DNA from: Setaria digitata
Lineage: Eukaryota > Nematoda > Chromadorea > Rhabditida > Setariidae
Reading direction: 5' to 3'
Length of the DNA stretch: 64,000 bases
Assembly (NCBI GenBank): GCA_003640385.1
Contig: RCAB01000286.1
Span: 17,839-81,838 of the forward strand
A program made the position numbers and the translations under genes. Shown here piece after piece: positions 1 through 13,818 of this stretch (position 1 is its first letter; every line of letters starts with the position of its first letter). The notes under the pieces were generated by a model. It did no database searches. It was not told the DNA's origin and worked only from the letters and a program-made list of their open reading frames with translations.

Positions 1-44
1 CAACAAAAGAGGCAAGTGCTTCATTTTATGGTATGCTTGTTCTG

Positions 45-2482
45 TTATAAAGTTATTCGAAGTACGTAGATTTCACCGTCATCTGTGGCAGTAGTAAGTA
101 GACAACTTTCGACTGGATTCCAGTTTAAACAGTTAATTTCCGAAGGAAGTTTGTGACTTTCAAAACATTCTTCTAAGACTGCACTATCTGCTGAATTATT
201 TAAACGATACAACCTGAAACTAGAATATTAAAACATTACACAATATAGCAGGAAATTTAATGCAACTGAGTTTTGACCTAGTAATGCAATTTCCTGGTGT
301 TTGGATATGCAAGAAATGAAGACATTGAAAGCACCCTAACTAAGAGACATAAAAGAAGTGCTTGCCAACTACAAAGACGATGAAAAGATTCAATCTGCAT
401 TTAAGTTGGGAAACAGCAAACCTTATTTTGCTATCTCCTCCACCGACGGCGATAATTCCGTGTAACTTATTCCATGAAACTGAGTATAGTGGCCATTTTG
501 TTTTCACGTATACACTCGTTACCTTATTCCATTTACATTTTGATGAAGCTGAATTCATTTCTTGCCGCATCCAAATCTAAAGGTTTTCTCAATGGAACCG
601 ACCGTTTTCCAAATAAAATTCCATGCTCTATATTTTTTGCTACGTTGCTTAGTAGTGAGAACTGCTAAGCAATATAAATTACCAATTACAAAATATAAAA
701 CTCAGAGTGTACGTTCCAAGATTATTGAGCTAACGTGCGGCTATACACAATAATCTTCCTCGAAAATCATACATTAATGGTAAAGTCGGCTCCCACAGTT
801 ACAAGAAAATTGCCATCATCTGAGAAATCGGCTGACCACACTGTTGAATCATGCGCATTGTCGATTTTTTCTTGCGTTATCCAATCCTCGCCATCGAAGC
901 GATAAAATCGAACAGAGCAATCATAGCTGCATGATACTAACAACTAAAGTGCACGGAATTGTCAAAAGAGTAATTAAAAAATAAGTGTTTTTAGTAATTA
1001 AAAAATAAAAGACAATACGAGAAAAAAGCCTGTCTAATAATAACACAATTTATATAGCGGACTGTTCAAGAAATTCAAGAGTAGCGCTTGACGCAACGAC
1101 TTTGTACTCAGAAGGAAAACAGTTCAAAATTTAAAGTAAATACCTCATCAATTGGATGCCAAACCACAAATTTGACATCTTGTGTGTGAGACTGCAAAAT
1201 TGATGCCACTTCAAAATCTTGATCCTCGTCTACTGAAATTCTGCAATTGAATAAAGACTAAAGGAAATAAATCTTACTACCTGATTTAAACTGTACAACG
1301 ACTTACGCTGCCAAAACCAAACAGACTTATCGCGACTGCAAGTTGCCAAATATTCACCAGATGGCGAAAATGCACAGCATTTCACTTCATTTTCATGCCC
1401 TTCCAAACGATTTACTTCTTCGTAATCATTACTTAAAAATTCTAATGATTGTTAGTCATTTTTTACTCGAACTGTCCTTGTAAACTTTGCTAAAAAAAAA
1501 GTTTTTGCGAGGCACTCAATCTAAATTTTTAGAGTAACAACTTTAATAAAAGAAACCACATATTAAATTGATACATAAGTACTTATGTCATATAAAAATA
1601 CTTCTAGCTTCTGAAAAAACGAGGGAAATTTCTACTTGAAGCTAATGCTTACTTGCATATTTGATAAACAACGATAGCTCCATCAAAACCAGCTGAAGCT
1701 AAAAACTTGTCATCAGGAGAAAATGCAATGTGCCGTATGGCCCTACTGTGTGACCCAGTAATTGTTCCAGAATATATCAAATACGGCACATCTAAATTTC
1801 TTTACATAAAATCTTGAACCAAAACAACCAAGTTGTTTAATGACAGCTTTATTCTTGCTATTAGGGCACAGAAGAATTTGAATTTAAGCACTGTTTTTAT
1901 CAGATAATTCGTCTTAAAATCACTAATTTACCAAAAATGTCAATTTTTGAAGTTTTGTGATCCAAAAGGTAGCCATAACTTACAAATTTTTACTGCCAAT
2001 TTATTAAATGGTTAATGACCAGGGCAATTAATTTTAAAATTTTATTATCCTCACTTCACTTGAGTTAAAACCAATTATAAAAAAGTCTCTCTACCTATTT
2101 AAAAAAAAGCTCTCCTCTGCCTGTTTCACGCCTTTAAATTTGTACAGCCAAGTCTGAACAAAGCAGGATACAGGAGTAGAACATGTTTTAGACATTAATC
2201 AAAATAACGGATTAAGCTCTAAAAACAAATCTATGTAATAAGTGCCTAAGCATGCTAAACAAGCTTATAATCCAAGTAAAATGAGCGTACAACACTCATA
2301 CAAACGCATAATTAATTTTGTCTAGAAAGAAACAGTGAACTACCATCAGCGATTTTCCAAAATTTGATCGTCTTATCATCACCACAACTTGCAAGGATCG
2401 TCCCAGCATGATTCCACTGTACACACCATACTCGGCATGCCACAACACATGAGTGAATTACTTTATTTATATCACCGACCAT
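45..2482 (-). CDS. CIAO1: CIAO1-type WD40 protein of cytosolic Fe-S cluster assembly
   Basis: Seven exons join in phase: 2482-2344, 1791-1653, 1431-1307, 1232-1144, 943-773, 576-422 and 213-45. They sum to 987 nt, giving 328 aa (human CIAO1 is about 339). Seven WD-type blades are readable. Diagnostic stretches include [20 protein letters not shown] in blade 1, [17 protein letters not shown] followed by [10 protein letters not shown] in blade 3, and [13 protein letters not shown] in blade 4, each close to metazoan CIAO1. The family is a beta-propeller of the CIA targeting complex that, with MMS19 and CIAO2B, delivers Fe-S clusters to cytosolic and nuclear apoproteins. The start was chosen because the ATG lies 13 nt after a TTCCAG acceptor, as expected for trans-splicing. 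Exon 4 has two overlapping acceptors; only the second, TTTCAG, avoids a stop. The upstream same-strand gene ends about 1 kb away. Confidence 0.93.
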
Positions 2483-3514
2483 ACCACACAATATTCTGGA
2501 ATTAAGAAGCTCTGGTTTTTTTCATGAACATATTGCCATCAATGACCTTGCCAAATACTAAAACTAGCATGAGGACACCCAACCAGCCGCAGAAAAATTA
2601 TAAGAGCAATCAAGCACGGCTTAGTATTCTAACAGTAAGAGCTAGATAACTATTCAAACAGCAGCTGGATAGTCATGATAACCAACTGCTGTTTTAAATT
2701 ATTTTATGAATTACAAATACAACAATTGGCTAATCAGCAAAATTGATTAATGAGCTTCAATAAAGAAATTCATCCCTTTGATACACGCTGGTTAATGAAA
2801 CGGAAAAACAGCAGTTCAGGGCATATATTTAATTTCCAATTCGGACACAGTGTTCTCACGTGAGGTGATATAGCACGGTGGAAAAGTACTTTAAGATAAA
2901 AACTGCAACTAAATTGTAGAAAATGTAGGTTAATTTATTTATTCACTTTAAAATAAAACACGTGTTTCGATGCAAAAAGAGAAACTATGTTGAAGTTCAA
3001 GGCTTGACTTATAACCAAGAACGCTAATTGTAATTATAAATCTTAGCCTAAGAACATTTTTATTAATGGCCCACAAAATTAAATGAAAAGTCCTCAAGGA
3101 CGACACAATATTGGAGAAATACATTTACTATTTAAAGAAGATAGTGCATTCATAAATTCACATGATGAAAATTTTTTTTTGCAAAATATTACACTATCTT
3201 ATTTTAAGAACAAAAATATATTTTTGATGGTTCCTCCTACTCTTTATCCTTTACAAACGAATTTATTCAGATGATCATTAAGTGATTAAAAGGAGAAGGA
3301 AAATCGATGAATTTTCCTTCCGATTCAAAACCATTAGTACTGTACTAAACAATACAACAGTTAATGCGTCGCATGTATAAACCAAACCAACGAGCAGAAA
3401 TAAAATAGACAAAGAGATCAATCAGAAAGTGAATAATACAAAACAGGTACTTACAAAGCAAAAATAATGCACTTTATATCCTTTAATTCATCGAATCCCA
3501 AGAAAATTTTATCT

Positions 3515-6500
3515 TTATGCCACTTCTAGCAAAACCCTTAATGAACCTTGTGCTTTGAGACAACGACCGTCAGCATCAAGTGTAGCTAAGCACAGTTTAT
3601 CGAAATTGTTGATAAGTGGACTTGATAAACTATAGACATCCGTTATATTTCGCCTAGTGATACCATTTCCTGCTCGTTCATCCGTGCCAGACGAACTTGA
3701 ACTCTGACACTGATTATCAATAATTTCCAAGCCGTAGCTCTGACTGTATCCATTTACCTCCAACAGTATGGATAAAGGGAATCCATAATTATAGATCATC
3801 ACTATCCTCATGTCTTATAGCAAGATTGCGAAGTTGGCAGCCAATTACTGTTTTTTAAATTTATTCGAATGATTAAACAAACTGATATAAGAAGTCCTGC
3901 ACATCTACAGAATACGTAGGCCTAGTCTACTAAAGTTAGTTATGGATGTAAACTTAAAGTTGAATTGAAATGTTGAGAAATAACCGAACCTCGTACGGAG
4001 TATTCCCTCTCCCATACCCCGAGTTATTTACTGCTTTAGAAATATACAGAATTTAATAGTTCGACAAACAGATCTGGAGCATATGTGTGGTTGCATTTTA
4101 CCATTATTCACCTACCAGAAAGTCTATACTCAGAAAAAAAAAACTCCATTGTAGTTTTTAGATCCATTTAGGTCAACCTATTTCTCAATTACGAAACACA
4201 AACTTTTTGAACGGATACAAAAAGTATAGAAAGATACAAAAGTTAACTTACTGAAATATCAAACACAAAAGCGTCTCTCCGATCCCGACTGCTATTTTTC
4301 GATGCTGTTTCTGCCCGTTGCAATAACTGGCTTCGTGGCATCGGCTTCCCTCGCCAATTACTGCTCTTCATGTTTAAAATTAAACCATTAACGTCTTTTT
4401 CAAGTAATTTGGATAATGAATTCACCAGAGCTTCCATCATGACGGCTTGTTTGCTGAAGACCTGAAACAGTCATAAACTATTCATAAAAGTGGAAAAGTA
4501 ACATGGAAGTAAGCTTAGCATTATTTCTATTATTTTTACAGGAAAACAGAAATTAAGTTTAATAAAAATAATCTTAAAAGGAGAAAATCAGGCAGCAATA
4601 TTAGCGCTTGAAAATAGGCAAAGTTAGTTGATTTTAAAATTGCAAACTACTTAAAACAATAAAGTTATAGCACTTAGTGTTATACAAATATCATACTTGA
4701 AGCATTTTCATTTTATCCGAAACTTCCAATACTTCTGTTTCAAGGCTCGTATTATCATCTATTAGAAACGATCTCTCCGGGAAAATCAGAAGGAAGCATG
4801 GACAACTGCACAAAATAGCTGCTGATGTCATAACTTCGAAATGACTAAAAATTACGATTTTAAATCTAGTTAATAGAAATGACTTGATCAAAATTTATAG
4901 TGAGAATTATAATTAAGATTTCACAGTAAGTACATGAAAAATACTGAGGCGAAAAAACTATGTTTACAGTGGAATTTCATTCGAGAAAATTCCCGTAAAT
5001 AAACAGGATTTGAGGAAGCAGTCATCTTTCTTTACTACACTTTCAGATATTAACTATCAACTTTGTTATCTTTAAATTATGACATCATGCTTTCAACAGT
5101 CAATGTAAATAGAAAAACACTAACTCATCGATATTGCGACAGTCGCAGTCACGAAGCCGCTGCACAAGCAAAACTTCTTGCTTTGCTTCATCGACCAATG
5201 TAACGTAACCGCAACTAATTCCAACAAGAACCTAAAACGAAACACAGTACATTTTGGAGAACAGATATGGAATAAAGTAAAATTTCTACTAAATTCTAAA
5301 AAATTAAACCATTTTCATACCTTAATTATTAATCTTTAGCTGAGATAAGTTTCAGAAAGCAGTAGCAAGGAAGAGAAATTTTAAATCTGGGATTGAAACT
5401 TCTTCAAACAACCAAAACGGAAATAATGATTGTTTAAAGGTAAGCAAACCGGAACATCTGGTAGTGTGGCGGAAAGTATCATTTTCTTAAATTCTTTTAA
5501 CGGTCCTCCTAGTGGTCGTTCGATGTATCCACGGAAAAACGCAGCACTAAGAACGATAAAATGAAAAATATTATACAAGGAGTTCCAATTTGACACGATA
5601 AATTAAGTTGACTTCATATGTGTTCTGTTTTTTTTGGGGGTTTATTGCCGATGATTGTTCCAGCAGTCAAGCTTAGAAACAAGAGAAACAAGAGCTATTT
5701 GTTCAAATAACATTTTCCTTAAAAAATAAAATAAAATAGTAGAACTATTTTACTAAACAATAATTATATTTTATTGCCATTTAGAAAAATTGTTTAAAAC
5801 AGGCGTAATTTCAGTAATATTTAACAATTAATAAGGATTAAAAAGAAAAGCAATGCGTGCCCATAGAAAGGTGTACTGCGGATACTATTAAGATAAGCTT
5901 TTCGACAACTATGTTTGTTCTCGAAATTTCGCTTTATATTTCCATATTCCTGAAGAATTCTCGTTTCCAAACCCTTGCAACCGATAATCGGAATACCAAA
6001 TAAATAAAATGTCTTAACATTATGTCGATGCTTCAGTGGAAAAAACATCGTCATTTCGTCTCTAAAAATGAGAAGTTGCACTTGGAAAAAATTTACTGAC
6101 AAAAAAATTTCAAAATTTTAACCACAGTAGAAAACAGATGCTAAATAGCAACGGTTGGAATACACCGGAAATGAGATTAATTTCTTAAATAAGAAACTCC
6201 AAACTTTGAAGTTTATTCTGAAAAAAGACTATCGAGAAAAAAAAACTATTACAAACCCGAACAAATCCAAGTCTTCACTTGGTTCTCTTTCGATGGCCAT
6301 TTGCAGGGCTGCCAATTTTACACTTAAATTAATGTCGCATATATATCGACCATTTAAAATTTCTTGCTTCGCACTTGTGTATAATATTTCCGTTAATATT
6401 TCATTCGTATAATCATCCTCCAACTGATAAATTTAAACATTAATTATCTTTCCGGGAATTCGAATCAAGATAACGACAAATCCCGATTAACCGGTCTTTA

Positions 6501-8053
6501 ATTTGAAACAACAACACTTTCTTCCCATAACACTGAATATATCACTTCTTACAGTTTCTGAAAATCTCACTTTATAAATGTACGGTGATGCATCTTAAAA
6601 CTGTGCAAAATAAATAAGGTTTACGTACTTCAAGTTCTCTTTCAACGGAAAGCTGTACATTTCGTTTCAGTACAAGAAGCGGTTCATCGTCAACTGATTC
6701 ATTACTTTCAGCATTCGTAAATCTTTGCAGAAACTGCACCCAATTTTTCCGGATTTCATATGGATTATGATGTGGTTTCAACTGTACTTCTTCAAAGAAT
6801 GAATTTTTTTTTAAATATAGCTTGTTTTGAAATTCGAGAAAATTATTAGCAAAATAAGAAAAAAATTTAATAATTTTACAATAAATGTACCTAACAAATC
6901 TGATACCATCCAGAGAGCGCACACTTCCTTAAAAACTTCACAAGCGATACCAAGATGATCAGAAAGTAGCAACAACAAGCTTGACGCTGTTGCCAGTTTA
7001 CCACCAATTAAAGAAAATTTGAAACCTGCAACAAGAAATATTCACTAATTTGGGTTCAGCCTACAGCCTAACGAGACTAGTCAAGACAGAAACTATGTGT
7101 CTGATGCACTAATGGCAGGAGTGCGTAGGAAAGGAAGATATCTGAATTGAAGGGCATAAAAAAAGAACAAAGTAAGTGCAGGAAGGCTGAGTTGCGACTT
7201 AAATATAAGCTCATAAGTTTTAAATTTCACAACAACTATAACAGTTCAAAAAAAGACCAGTATTGGAGAAGGAGGAGGATATAACGGTTGAACAATTATT
7301 AAAAAAATTAAAAAAGTTTCATGAGAAATGATAGTGTGGAATTGGAAATTTTAAATTGAGGAGTTACTCTACATCTAAGACGATAAAGTAAATATGTTTC
7401 TTATAAGAACATGAAAAGTTAAAGAGAACTGGACGAAGAAATATTTCGTGAGTATCAAACAACGAAAAAACCGGTGTTTAGAATAAAATTAATATATTAC
7501 ACCTAAAACTTTTACATTGTTCAATGCGTTGCTTCTAAAAGACCTTGAAAAGTTAAATGAAATTCTCTTTCATGTGAAAACGCTAAAAGAATATCCCAGC
7601 AGGAATTTTCAATTTTGAGTCTCAAGGCGTTTTTTGATTTTTCTACTTATTTCAGCCAGAAAATTTCGTCATTGCCTCGCCATTTTCAACAAAACAGATT
7701 AAAAATTTTAGTACGTTCTCCCTAAAACTACCAAAAACAAGGAAATTAATCCCAGAATTAAAACGAACGAAAAAATAAACTGAATAGACCTCTTTCATCA
7801 GCCCAATAAATCGTAACATCCAGTGAATCGTCTAATCTTGAATTGACGGGCGTCGGCTGCTGTGAACAGTCATGTAGATTCACGTCAAGCAAACTTCTTA
7901 AATTGGAAATCCGAAGTTCTCAGCAAAAAAAAAAAAAAAAAAATTGAGAGTGAATTTTTATCTATACCTCAATGTATAACCAATCGGTGAATTAGCAAAC
8001 GTTGGTGCTTTTTGTGCTGATTTCGACTCCGTCAAGTTAGTTCGTGCTTCATC
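3515..8053 (-). CDS. FRMD8: FERM-domain protein of the FRMD8 (iTAP) type, 5' end not resolved
   Basis: Exons 8053-7968, 7896-7790, 7025-6891, 6789-6629, 6423-6257, 6061-5861, 5546-5450, 5231-5125, 4805-4697, 4461-4252 and about 3739-3515 join in phase to 535 codons including the stop. An N-terminal ubiquitin-like FERM lobe leads into SSLLLLLSDHLGIACEVF. The central lobe has CALWMVSDLLEVQLKPHHNP and DEPLLVLKRNV. The C-terminal lobe has STPFYG|AAFFRGYIERP, VLVGISCGYVTLVDEA and VFSKQAVMMEALVNSL, all resembling FRMD8 more than KRIT1; no ankyrin repeats are seen. In vertebrates FRMD8 binds the cytoplasmic tail of iRhoms and stabilises the ADAM17 sheddase complex at the plasma membrane. The exon ending at 5861 seems to use a GC donor. 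The first exon needs a phase-0 donor upstream of 8053; an open stretch near 8.3-8.45 kb is a weak candidate. The last acceptor is uncertain. Confidence 0.8.
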
Positions 8054-11000
8054 CTGTACATGGATATGTACTTGAAAAATACGATATTTTCAATAATACA
8101 AGAAATAGACGCTACAAAATTAATAAGTTGCTTTATTAAGGATTCAGTTTCCTGGTGGTGATATTCAAACCGTTATTGTATCTCAAAATATATCAAGCTA
8201 TAGTTTATGTCAGTGAAATGAACTACAAAGACGAGAAAATTAAAATTAGATATTCGCCACTAAAGAAAAAGAATTTAACTTGGACGATAGAATGAGTACA
8301 ATTTTTTCCCATCGAAATGCTCAATATTTCGAAATATACTACGATACCTCCGCGACATTTAGTGACGTAATGTGTCTTTTTCCCGACGGTGAGTTGCCAT
8401 CTAACGATTTCTTCTGAAAAACTCATAAAATTTAAATATAATAACGCCAAGAAGTTCTGTACGACCTCATTTTTTGAAGAAAAATTCTGGAGAAATTTCT
8501 TCAAGTCATCATCTCATCAAGACGGTCAGCAGTCATCAAATATTATTTCTCGCAAGCATCTTTATTCAACCTCGTTGATAAAAGCAAATAGATTAAATGA
8601 AATGACAAATTTCAATTCAGGAATATAAATTTGACCAAACGGAAATTACCGAAAAGGAGAGCCTTATGCAATGCAAATTAAGATTCCGTGATTCACTGAG
8701 TCTTTGTTTTCTGTCCTTCTTTTCACCTTTTAAAGTGTTCATCTCTTGAATGTAGCGCTTCTTGCTGTCTGAAAAGACACTTTTCAATTAAAGATATGCA
8801 TGATCATTGTGACGCTTGTCGAACAGAAGGTTTGTTACAGGTAATATATTTTTTCATTTACTGTATTAGAAAACGTTTCCATCAAAACAAGTCCAGCTAT
8901 AGTTTTGAGAACAATCTCAGCTGCATGCTGGTGTAAAGATATGGAATGTATGACGAACATGTGAAAAACAAAGCACCATGCCGAAAATTACTTCAATGGA
9001 TTATGCTTCAGCTTTTTACATGATCAAATCAAGATCTGACTTCCTAATTATTTCTCATCAGAATGTCGCGGGGTCTGGATCGAATAGGTGAGCTTTCCAA
9101 CACATGAAAAAAGGCAAATTTTTATTCACTTCCTCCTCAATTCTCTCTTTTGTCATTGAGTTAATCTTGCTTCCAGGTAATTCATCCTCCCTCTCTCATT
9201 CCAAATGTTGAGAGAAGTACGAGTAAAAAGAAATATATTGATAAACAGGCATAAGTACAGAAGACATACACAGCCCATTTAAAATGTTAAACCTGTGTTA
9301 CTGTTTGCCAAAACTTCTGTTCAAGAGTGGTAAACAAAATAGCAGATACTTAGTATTCAGCTGTTATTAAATATGACTATTGTTTGGAATAAGTTACTAT
9401 CTATAGTTTAGCACATCCGGCGCAGAGTATCTCAGGACCGTAAATCTTCCTGAAAGTGATAGAGCAGCATGAGTTTCTAGTTATTTGTAGCCGAAGTTCA
9501 ATTTCATGATTCACTTATATTAAAACGAAATCATTATTTAAGTCCGTCTGTTGTGAGGAAACTCATTCTAATCCGAATTTGTAAGTTTTTCGACACAAAA
9601 TAACAAGTTTAACTTCCCCATTTATAAAGCAAACCAGTTTCTAATGAATTACGTTCAATTAAAGTTGAAACACGTCGCTACACATCGATGATTCAGTAAC
9701 TTCAACGCTTAAAAGTATAATATATCTGTCGCTTCTGACCTGTTACAATAGAAATAAATTCATTCAAAATTAATCGACTGAAGCAGAACTTACAACTGAA
9801 GATACTCTTTTTATTAACATTGTTAACAGCAATAGGTCTCAGCAATGATCGAACAAACAAGTGTGTAAGATGTGCACTTCCAGCAAAGGAGGCTTCCCTT
9901 AAGCCAACATTAATTTCAAATTTCAGTTTTAACTTTTGCTGACTTTTTCTAAAATTTGTGTTTGCAAAGCAACAAATATCGAGGCTTTCTTATAACATAT
10001 GGAATTTCGAAACCTGAAGAAAGCAAAAAACACAAAAATTTACAAAACAGTAGACAAATTATATCTTCAATGAGGATACGGGCAGAAGGAACTGAATGCT
10101 TCAAACAGCAAACACTATCTAAATTCTCTTAAAAAGCGATAAAAAGTTCTTCGGAATGTTCACATAATGTAGTTTTCCAAATAGTGAAAACTGTAACTGA
10201 TAAATAACCTTGTATCTTCGACACATACCAAACCAACGTCTACTGCGCGTAAATATGAAGTGGCACACTTACTCGTTTTCCACTGAATGCGCAGTTTGAT
10301 TTTAGGTTCCATTTGGAAACACATATCATAAATAAAAATCAAAGCTCCCCGACTCTGATTTTTTAGAATATTTGAAAGCAAGTTAGCAAAAGAGCAGAGT
10401 CGTCATTCCACAAAAATATTTAAAATCCGAAAGAAGTACTTGCTACAAATGTTTAGACAACTTTCCATAATTCAGTTCAAGGAGACCTTAATAACAATAG
10501 CAGCAGAAAAAAAAAAGCAAGATTGATGGCACAATTTTTGGATGAGCAAAATCCGGGGTATTACTTCGCAAAGATCTGTTTCTAACAAATCCTACAACAG
10601 TAAGAAATGATCCACGGATATTCCGGATACTGATATCCGATGTCACCAATATGATATTTGGGCGAAATCGTCAGTAAGAATATTTGTATTAATATTTGCC
10701 CAGTTAGGTATCAAACAAGTGTCATTTAAACTTAATATTCTAATTCAGGTAAGGAACAGTTACTATGGTACTAACATCAAAATATGTTACAATTCCATGC
10801 GCGTATGTCATGAAATGACTTAAAATACTGAGCAAATTTTGGGGAAGGCTTCCAAGNCAATATTCTAATTCAGGTAAGGAACAGTTACTATGGTCAAAAT
10901 ATGTTACAATTCCATGCGCGTATGTCATGAAATGACTTAAAATACTGAGCAAATTTTGGGGAAGGCTTCCAAGGTGGACGGATGAAAGACAAAGTTAAGT

Positions 11001-11330
11001 TTTCTCAAACACACAATGATGCTTAAATACTAGTAAAATACGAACATATCTGGTAATTTCATACACTAATCAATAGGAAATAGAACGACTTTTTAGCTGT
11101 AATAAATTAGCTGGGTCCTACAGCGATTCCCCGTACTCTGTTATAATAAGTGCAGGCATTTGTGTAGTTTCCACGTGGGGGGGGGGGGGGCTGTGGGGAC
11201 GTTTGCTTACGTGTCGGGTTGGGTAGGTTAGAAATAGGACGTCAATCAGCTAATTTCAAACCCTGAGCAGTTTTGTGATTGAAAAGTAATTCAGTTGAAC
11301 TAAGCTAATTTGACAGGTAAAGGGCGTGAG
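8054..11330. other. gene-poor stretch upstream of FRMD8 and of the GYRW gene
   Basis: No convincing exon was found on either strand, except that a 5' exon of the FRMD8-like gene may lie here. The two flanking genes diverge, so promoters of both are expected inside. It contains the duplicated assembly scar around position 10857 and a run of 14 G just behind a CACGTG motif at about 11172-11190. Confidence 0.5.
10734..10973. repeat. direct duplication around the single N (probable assembly scar)
   Basis: A 123 bp segment (10734-10856) is followed by an N at 10857 and then by a near-identical copy (10859-10973). The second copy differs by loss of eight bases after TACTATGG. The repeat abuts the N exactly, so two overlapping contig ends that were not merged, perhaps two haplotypes, explain it better than a biological tandem duplication. 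Confidence 0.8.
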
Positions 11331-13818
11331 ATGGATGAGCCTTACCTCCGGAAGCCACGAATAGTATATCGGACCGGCGTACCCAATCCTTTGACGCTCG
11401 ATCAGTACAGCGCCGTTCTCGGTAAGTCCACTTTTTACCCACTGGGTAGTTCCACGTTTTACCTTCGTCCAAGCTCGGAAAAATTGGTCCGCACCGTCCC
11501 GGAATAATGCCCCTCCTGGTTGATGCCGTTTTTTACCCAGGGAAAGACCGTGGAACATGCAATGCGCAGTGGATGTCTGATGGATGCATGCGTGTAAAGC
11601 CGATTAGCAGTAGTCATTGTGCAGTTTAAGCATACCCTGAAAAGTGCTGTAGCAGAAAACGTTATATATTGAGACTTCCGGTTTGGTTACCAGGATGTGT
11701 AATGAGAATAAAAAAGAATTCTTCGAAGTAATTTAAATGTTGATTGATCAGTATATTATGATATAAGACGTCAGAGTTATGCTGAAGATGTTGGTAACGG
11801 CAAAAAACAATTATTGAAATAATTTGCGGTGCAAGCTCTAAACGATTTGAACTCGGTTCTTCTTAACGAAAGTTTGATTACCCGGTTTTTCTTTTGGTCA
11901 AGATCACTGATATTCAGAATTTTCGTACGGATTTAAAATACTGTCAGGACTCATTCGCTTTCTTTTTACTTATTCTCAACAAGGGTGTGCATCCAATGAA
12001 ACCTTTTAAAAATGCAATAACATTGACGATTTCTGCTTTGTGAGATAGGTGTGAATTTGCATATAATACCCGATAAGTATTGTATTATCAAAAAAAGAGG
12101 GATATTATAAATATTGTCCTAAGTAAAGGTATTTTCTTCCGAAATATTGTTGATGCTTGGGGAAAAGAGTGTTTGGTTACTCAGGTAAGGTGCATTGGCA
12201 CATATTTCTCACCTGTGCATAAAGTATTAGTTAATCTCGGTAATTTATTTTCAAGTTCTTCGTTTGTTCCTTTTTTATTTCCGTTATTCCAGATAAAGTT
12301 GAAAAAAATCGGAATCTAGTATGTACGAATGGACCAATGTATCGACCGGATGGTGGTACTATTGTGGTATATGACTGTACTCTTTACCCACGTGGTACCC
12401 TGAATGATGACCAAGTACGACGAACATTTCGTGTTGATGGCTATAGATGGGGGAATTCTAAAGGTGTTCATAATTTAAGTAACGGACTTCAAAAGCGATA
12501 CAACTTACTTTACTGCAAAAATGATCCACATGGCGATGACAGATTTATGTAAGTGTGGTATCCTTATCCATACCTTATCGTATATTAATTAAGTTAAGGA
12601 ATAACTATGGTGGCAGATACAGATTAATTGGAGTGGTTCAGTAGACGATATATTGTGTCGAGAAATGTCTTTTCATACAGCGGCACTTAAAATTGAAATT
12701 AAGACCACTTATGGTTATGTTGTTTTGTATTGAACAATTTTACTAACTCCAAATTCTCCAATCTATTAAAATTCTATCAGAATAAAAAGAAATTTTTAAG
12801 TTTTTGAAATTTGCAGACGTTGTGAATATTCGAGAGAGCCATGTGGTTTAGTGCTTTTCCACTATATTGGTGACCACGTTGTAGCAGCTCAAGTATCTGA
12901 TAATGCACCACATGGAAATGCAAAACGAACTAACCAGCCATTCCTCCGAACATTACCAATTATATTGCAAGAAGTGAAAGAGCAAAGTATAATGAACAAT
13001 AATGCAGTTGAGGTGAATTCCAATATTATCGGGAAGCAGGAAATTATCTTATTGCGATTAAGATTATGAGGAACTGCAATATCGCCTGAATTTTTATCTT
13101 GCTTCGTTCGTACATATAAAATGCAATTTTTCCTCTCTCTTGTCTATCTCATCGCATCATTTGAATTATAAACTAAATTTATGGGGAAAAATTGAACGGT
13201 ATTTCTTCTTTTTTTTCCTGTAGATTATTGATCACGCAAAGTCTCGGAAGACATCAGAGACAGTTATAGTTGCATTGGACAGTATTTTGAACTCCACCGA
13301 TCCACATTCAACTGTTGTTAATATGGGTTCCTTCTCCACTTTAGCTGTTGTTCATTTGAAACCCTTCCCCACTTCAGCTGTCGAAGTTCTCATTTGAATA
13401 TTTACTTACAGTATCGAAATCTGCTTCAGTGAAAGTTTTAGCCCTTCGGCTGACCCCGAAGTTTTTACATTAGGATTTTTAAACCGTTTCAAAACAAAGT
13501 TTTCAATGTTCGATATTTTGATTTTCGAAAAGTTTCAATTATCAGATTTATGACCGACTAACGGAGCAAAGCATTTATGATCAATGTGCGACCAGCTCGC
13601 GAGTCACGCCACGCAGGTTACGTAACAAAGAACAAGTGAGGAATGTGATGAAATCCTTTCGACAAAAGCTTGCTCGAAATAGTTTGGTTAGTAGAGATTC
13701 TGCCTTGTCATGTTTTTATAATTTAAATATATCAAAAATCTTTCAACACTTTATCGTCGCTTGCTATATTTATCCCAGCCTTCAGCCACTCTCCGTAAGT
13801 TATACTCACAAAATCTAG
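11331..13818 (+). CDS. nematode GYRW-domain protein, possibly continuing into PPCDC
   Basis: Exons 11331-11421, 12293-12548, 12817-13012, 13224-about 13317 and 13546-13686 join in phase. The core, about residues 45-150, reads as one compact domain: GGTIVVYDC, RGTLNDDQ, RVDGYRWGN, CEYSREPCGLVLFHYIGDH and an RTLPIILQEVK end. I have seen this (D/G)YRW plus HYxGD pattern in nematode-expanded proteins of unknown, possibly DNA-binding, function, but cannot give a firm family name. A basic helix-like tail (RRLRNKEQVRNVMKSFRQK) follows. After 13686 the frame stays open to a TAG at 13816-13818, so the gene could end there. Alternatively, splicing at the phase-0 donor after 13686 leads straight into the PPCDC exons, which have no ATG at their start. 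The donor of exon 4 is not certain. Confidence 0.65.

Noticed and set aside
8389..8628. Plus-strand open frame MSCHLTISSEKL
   Set aside because: No splice-compatible partner or family resemblance; it lies antisense to a possible 5' exon of the FRMD8-like gene.
13300..13400. Imperfect repeat around CCACTTYAGCTGT at the GYRW exon 4 end
   Set aside because: Too short and degenerate to call; it probably lies in intron sequence past an uncertain donor.
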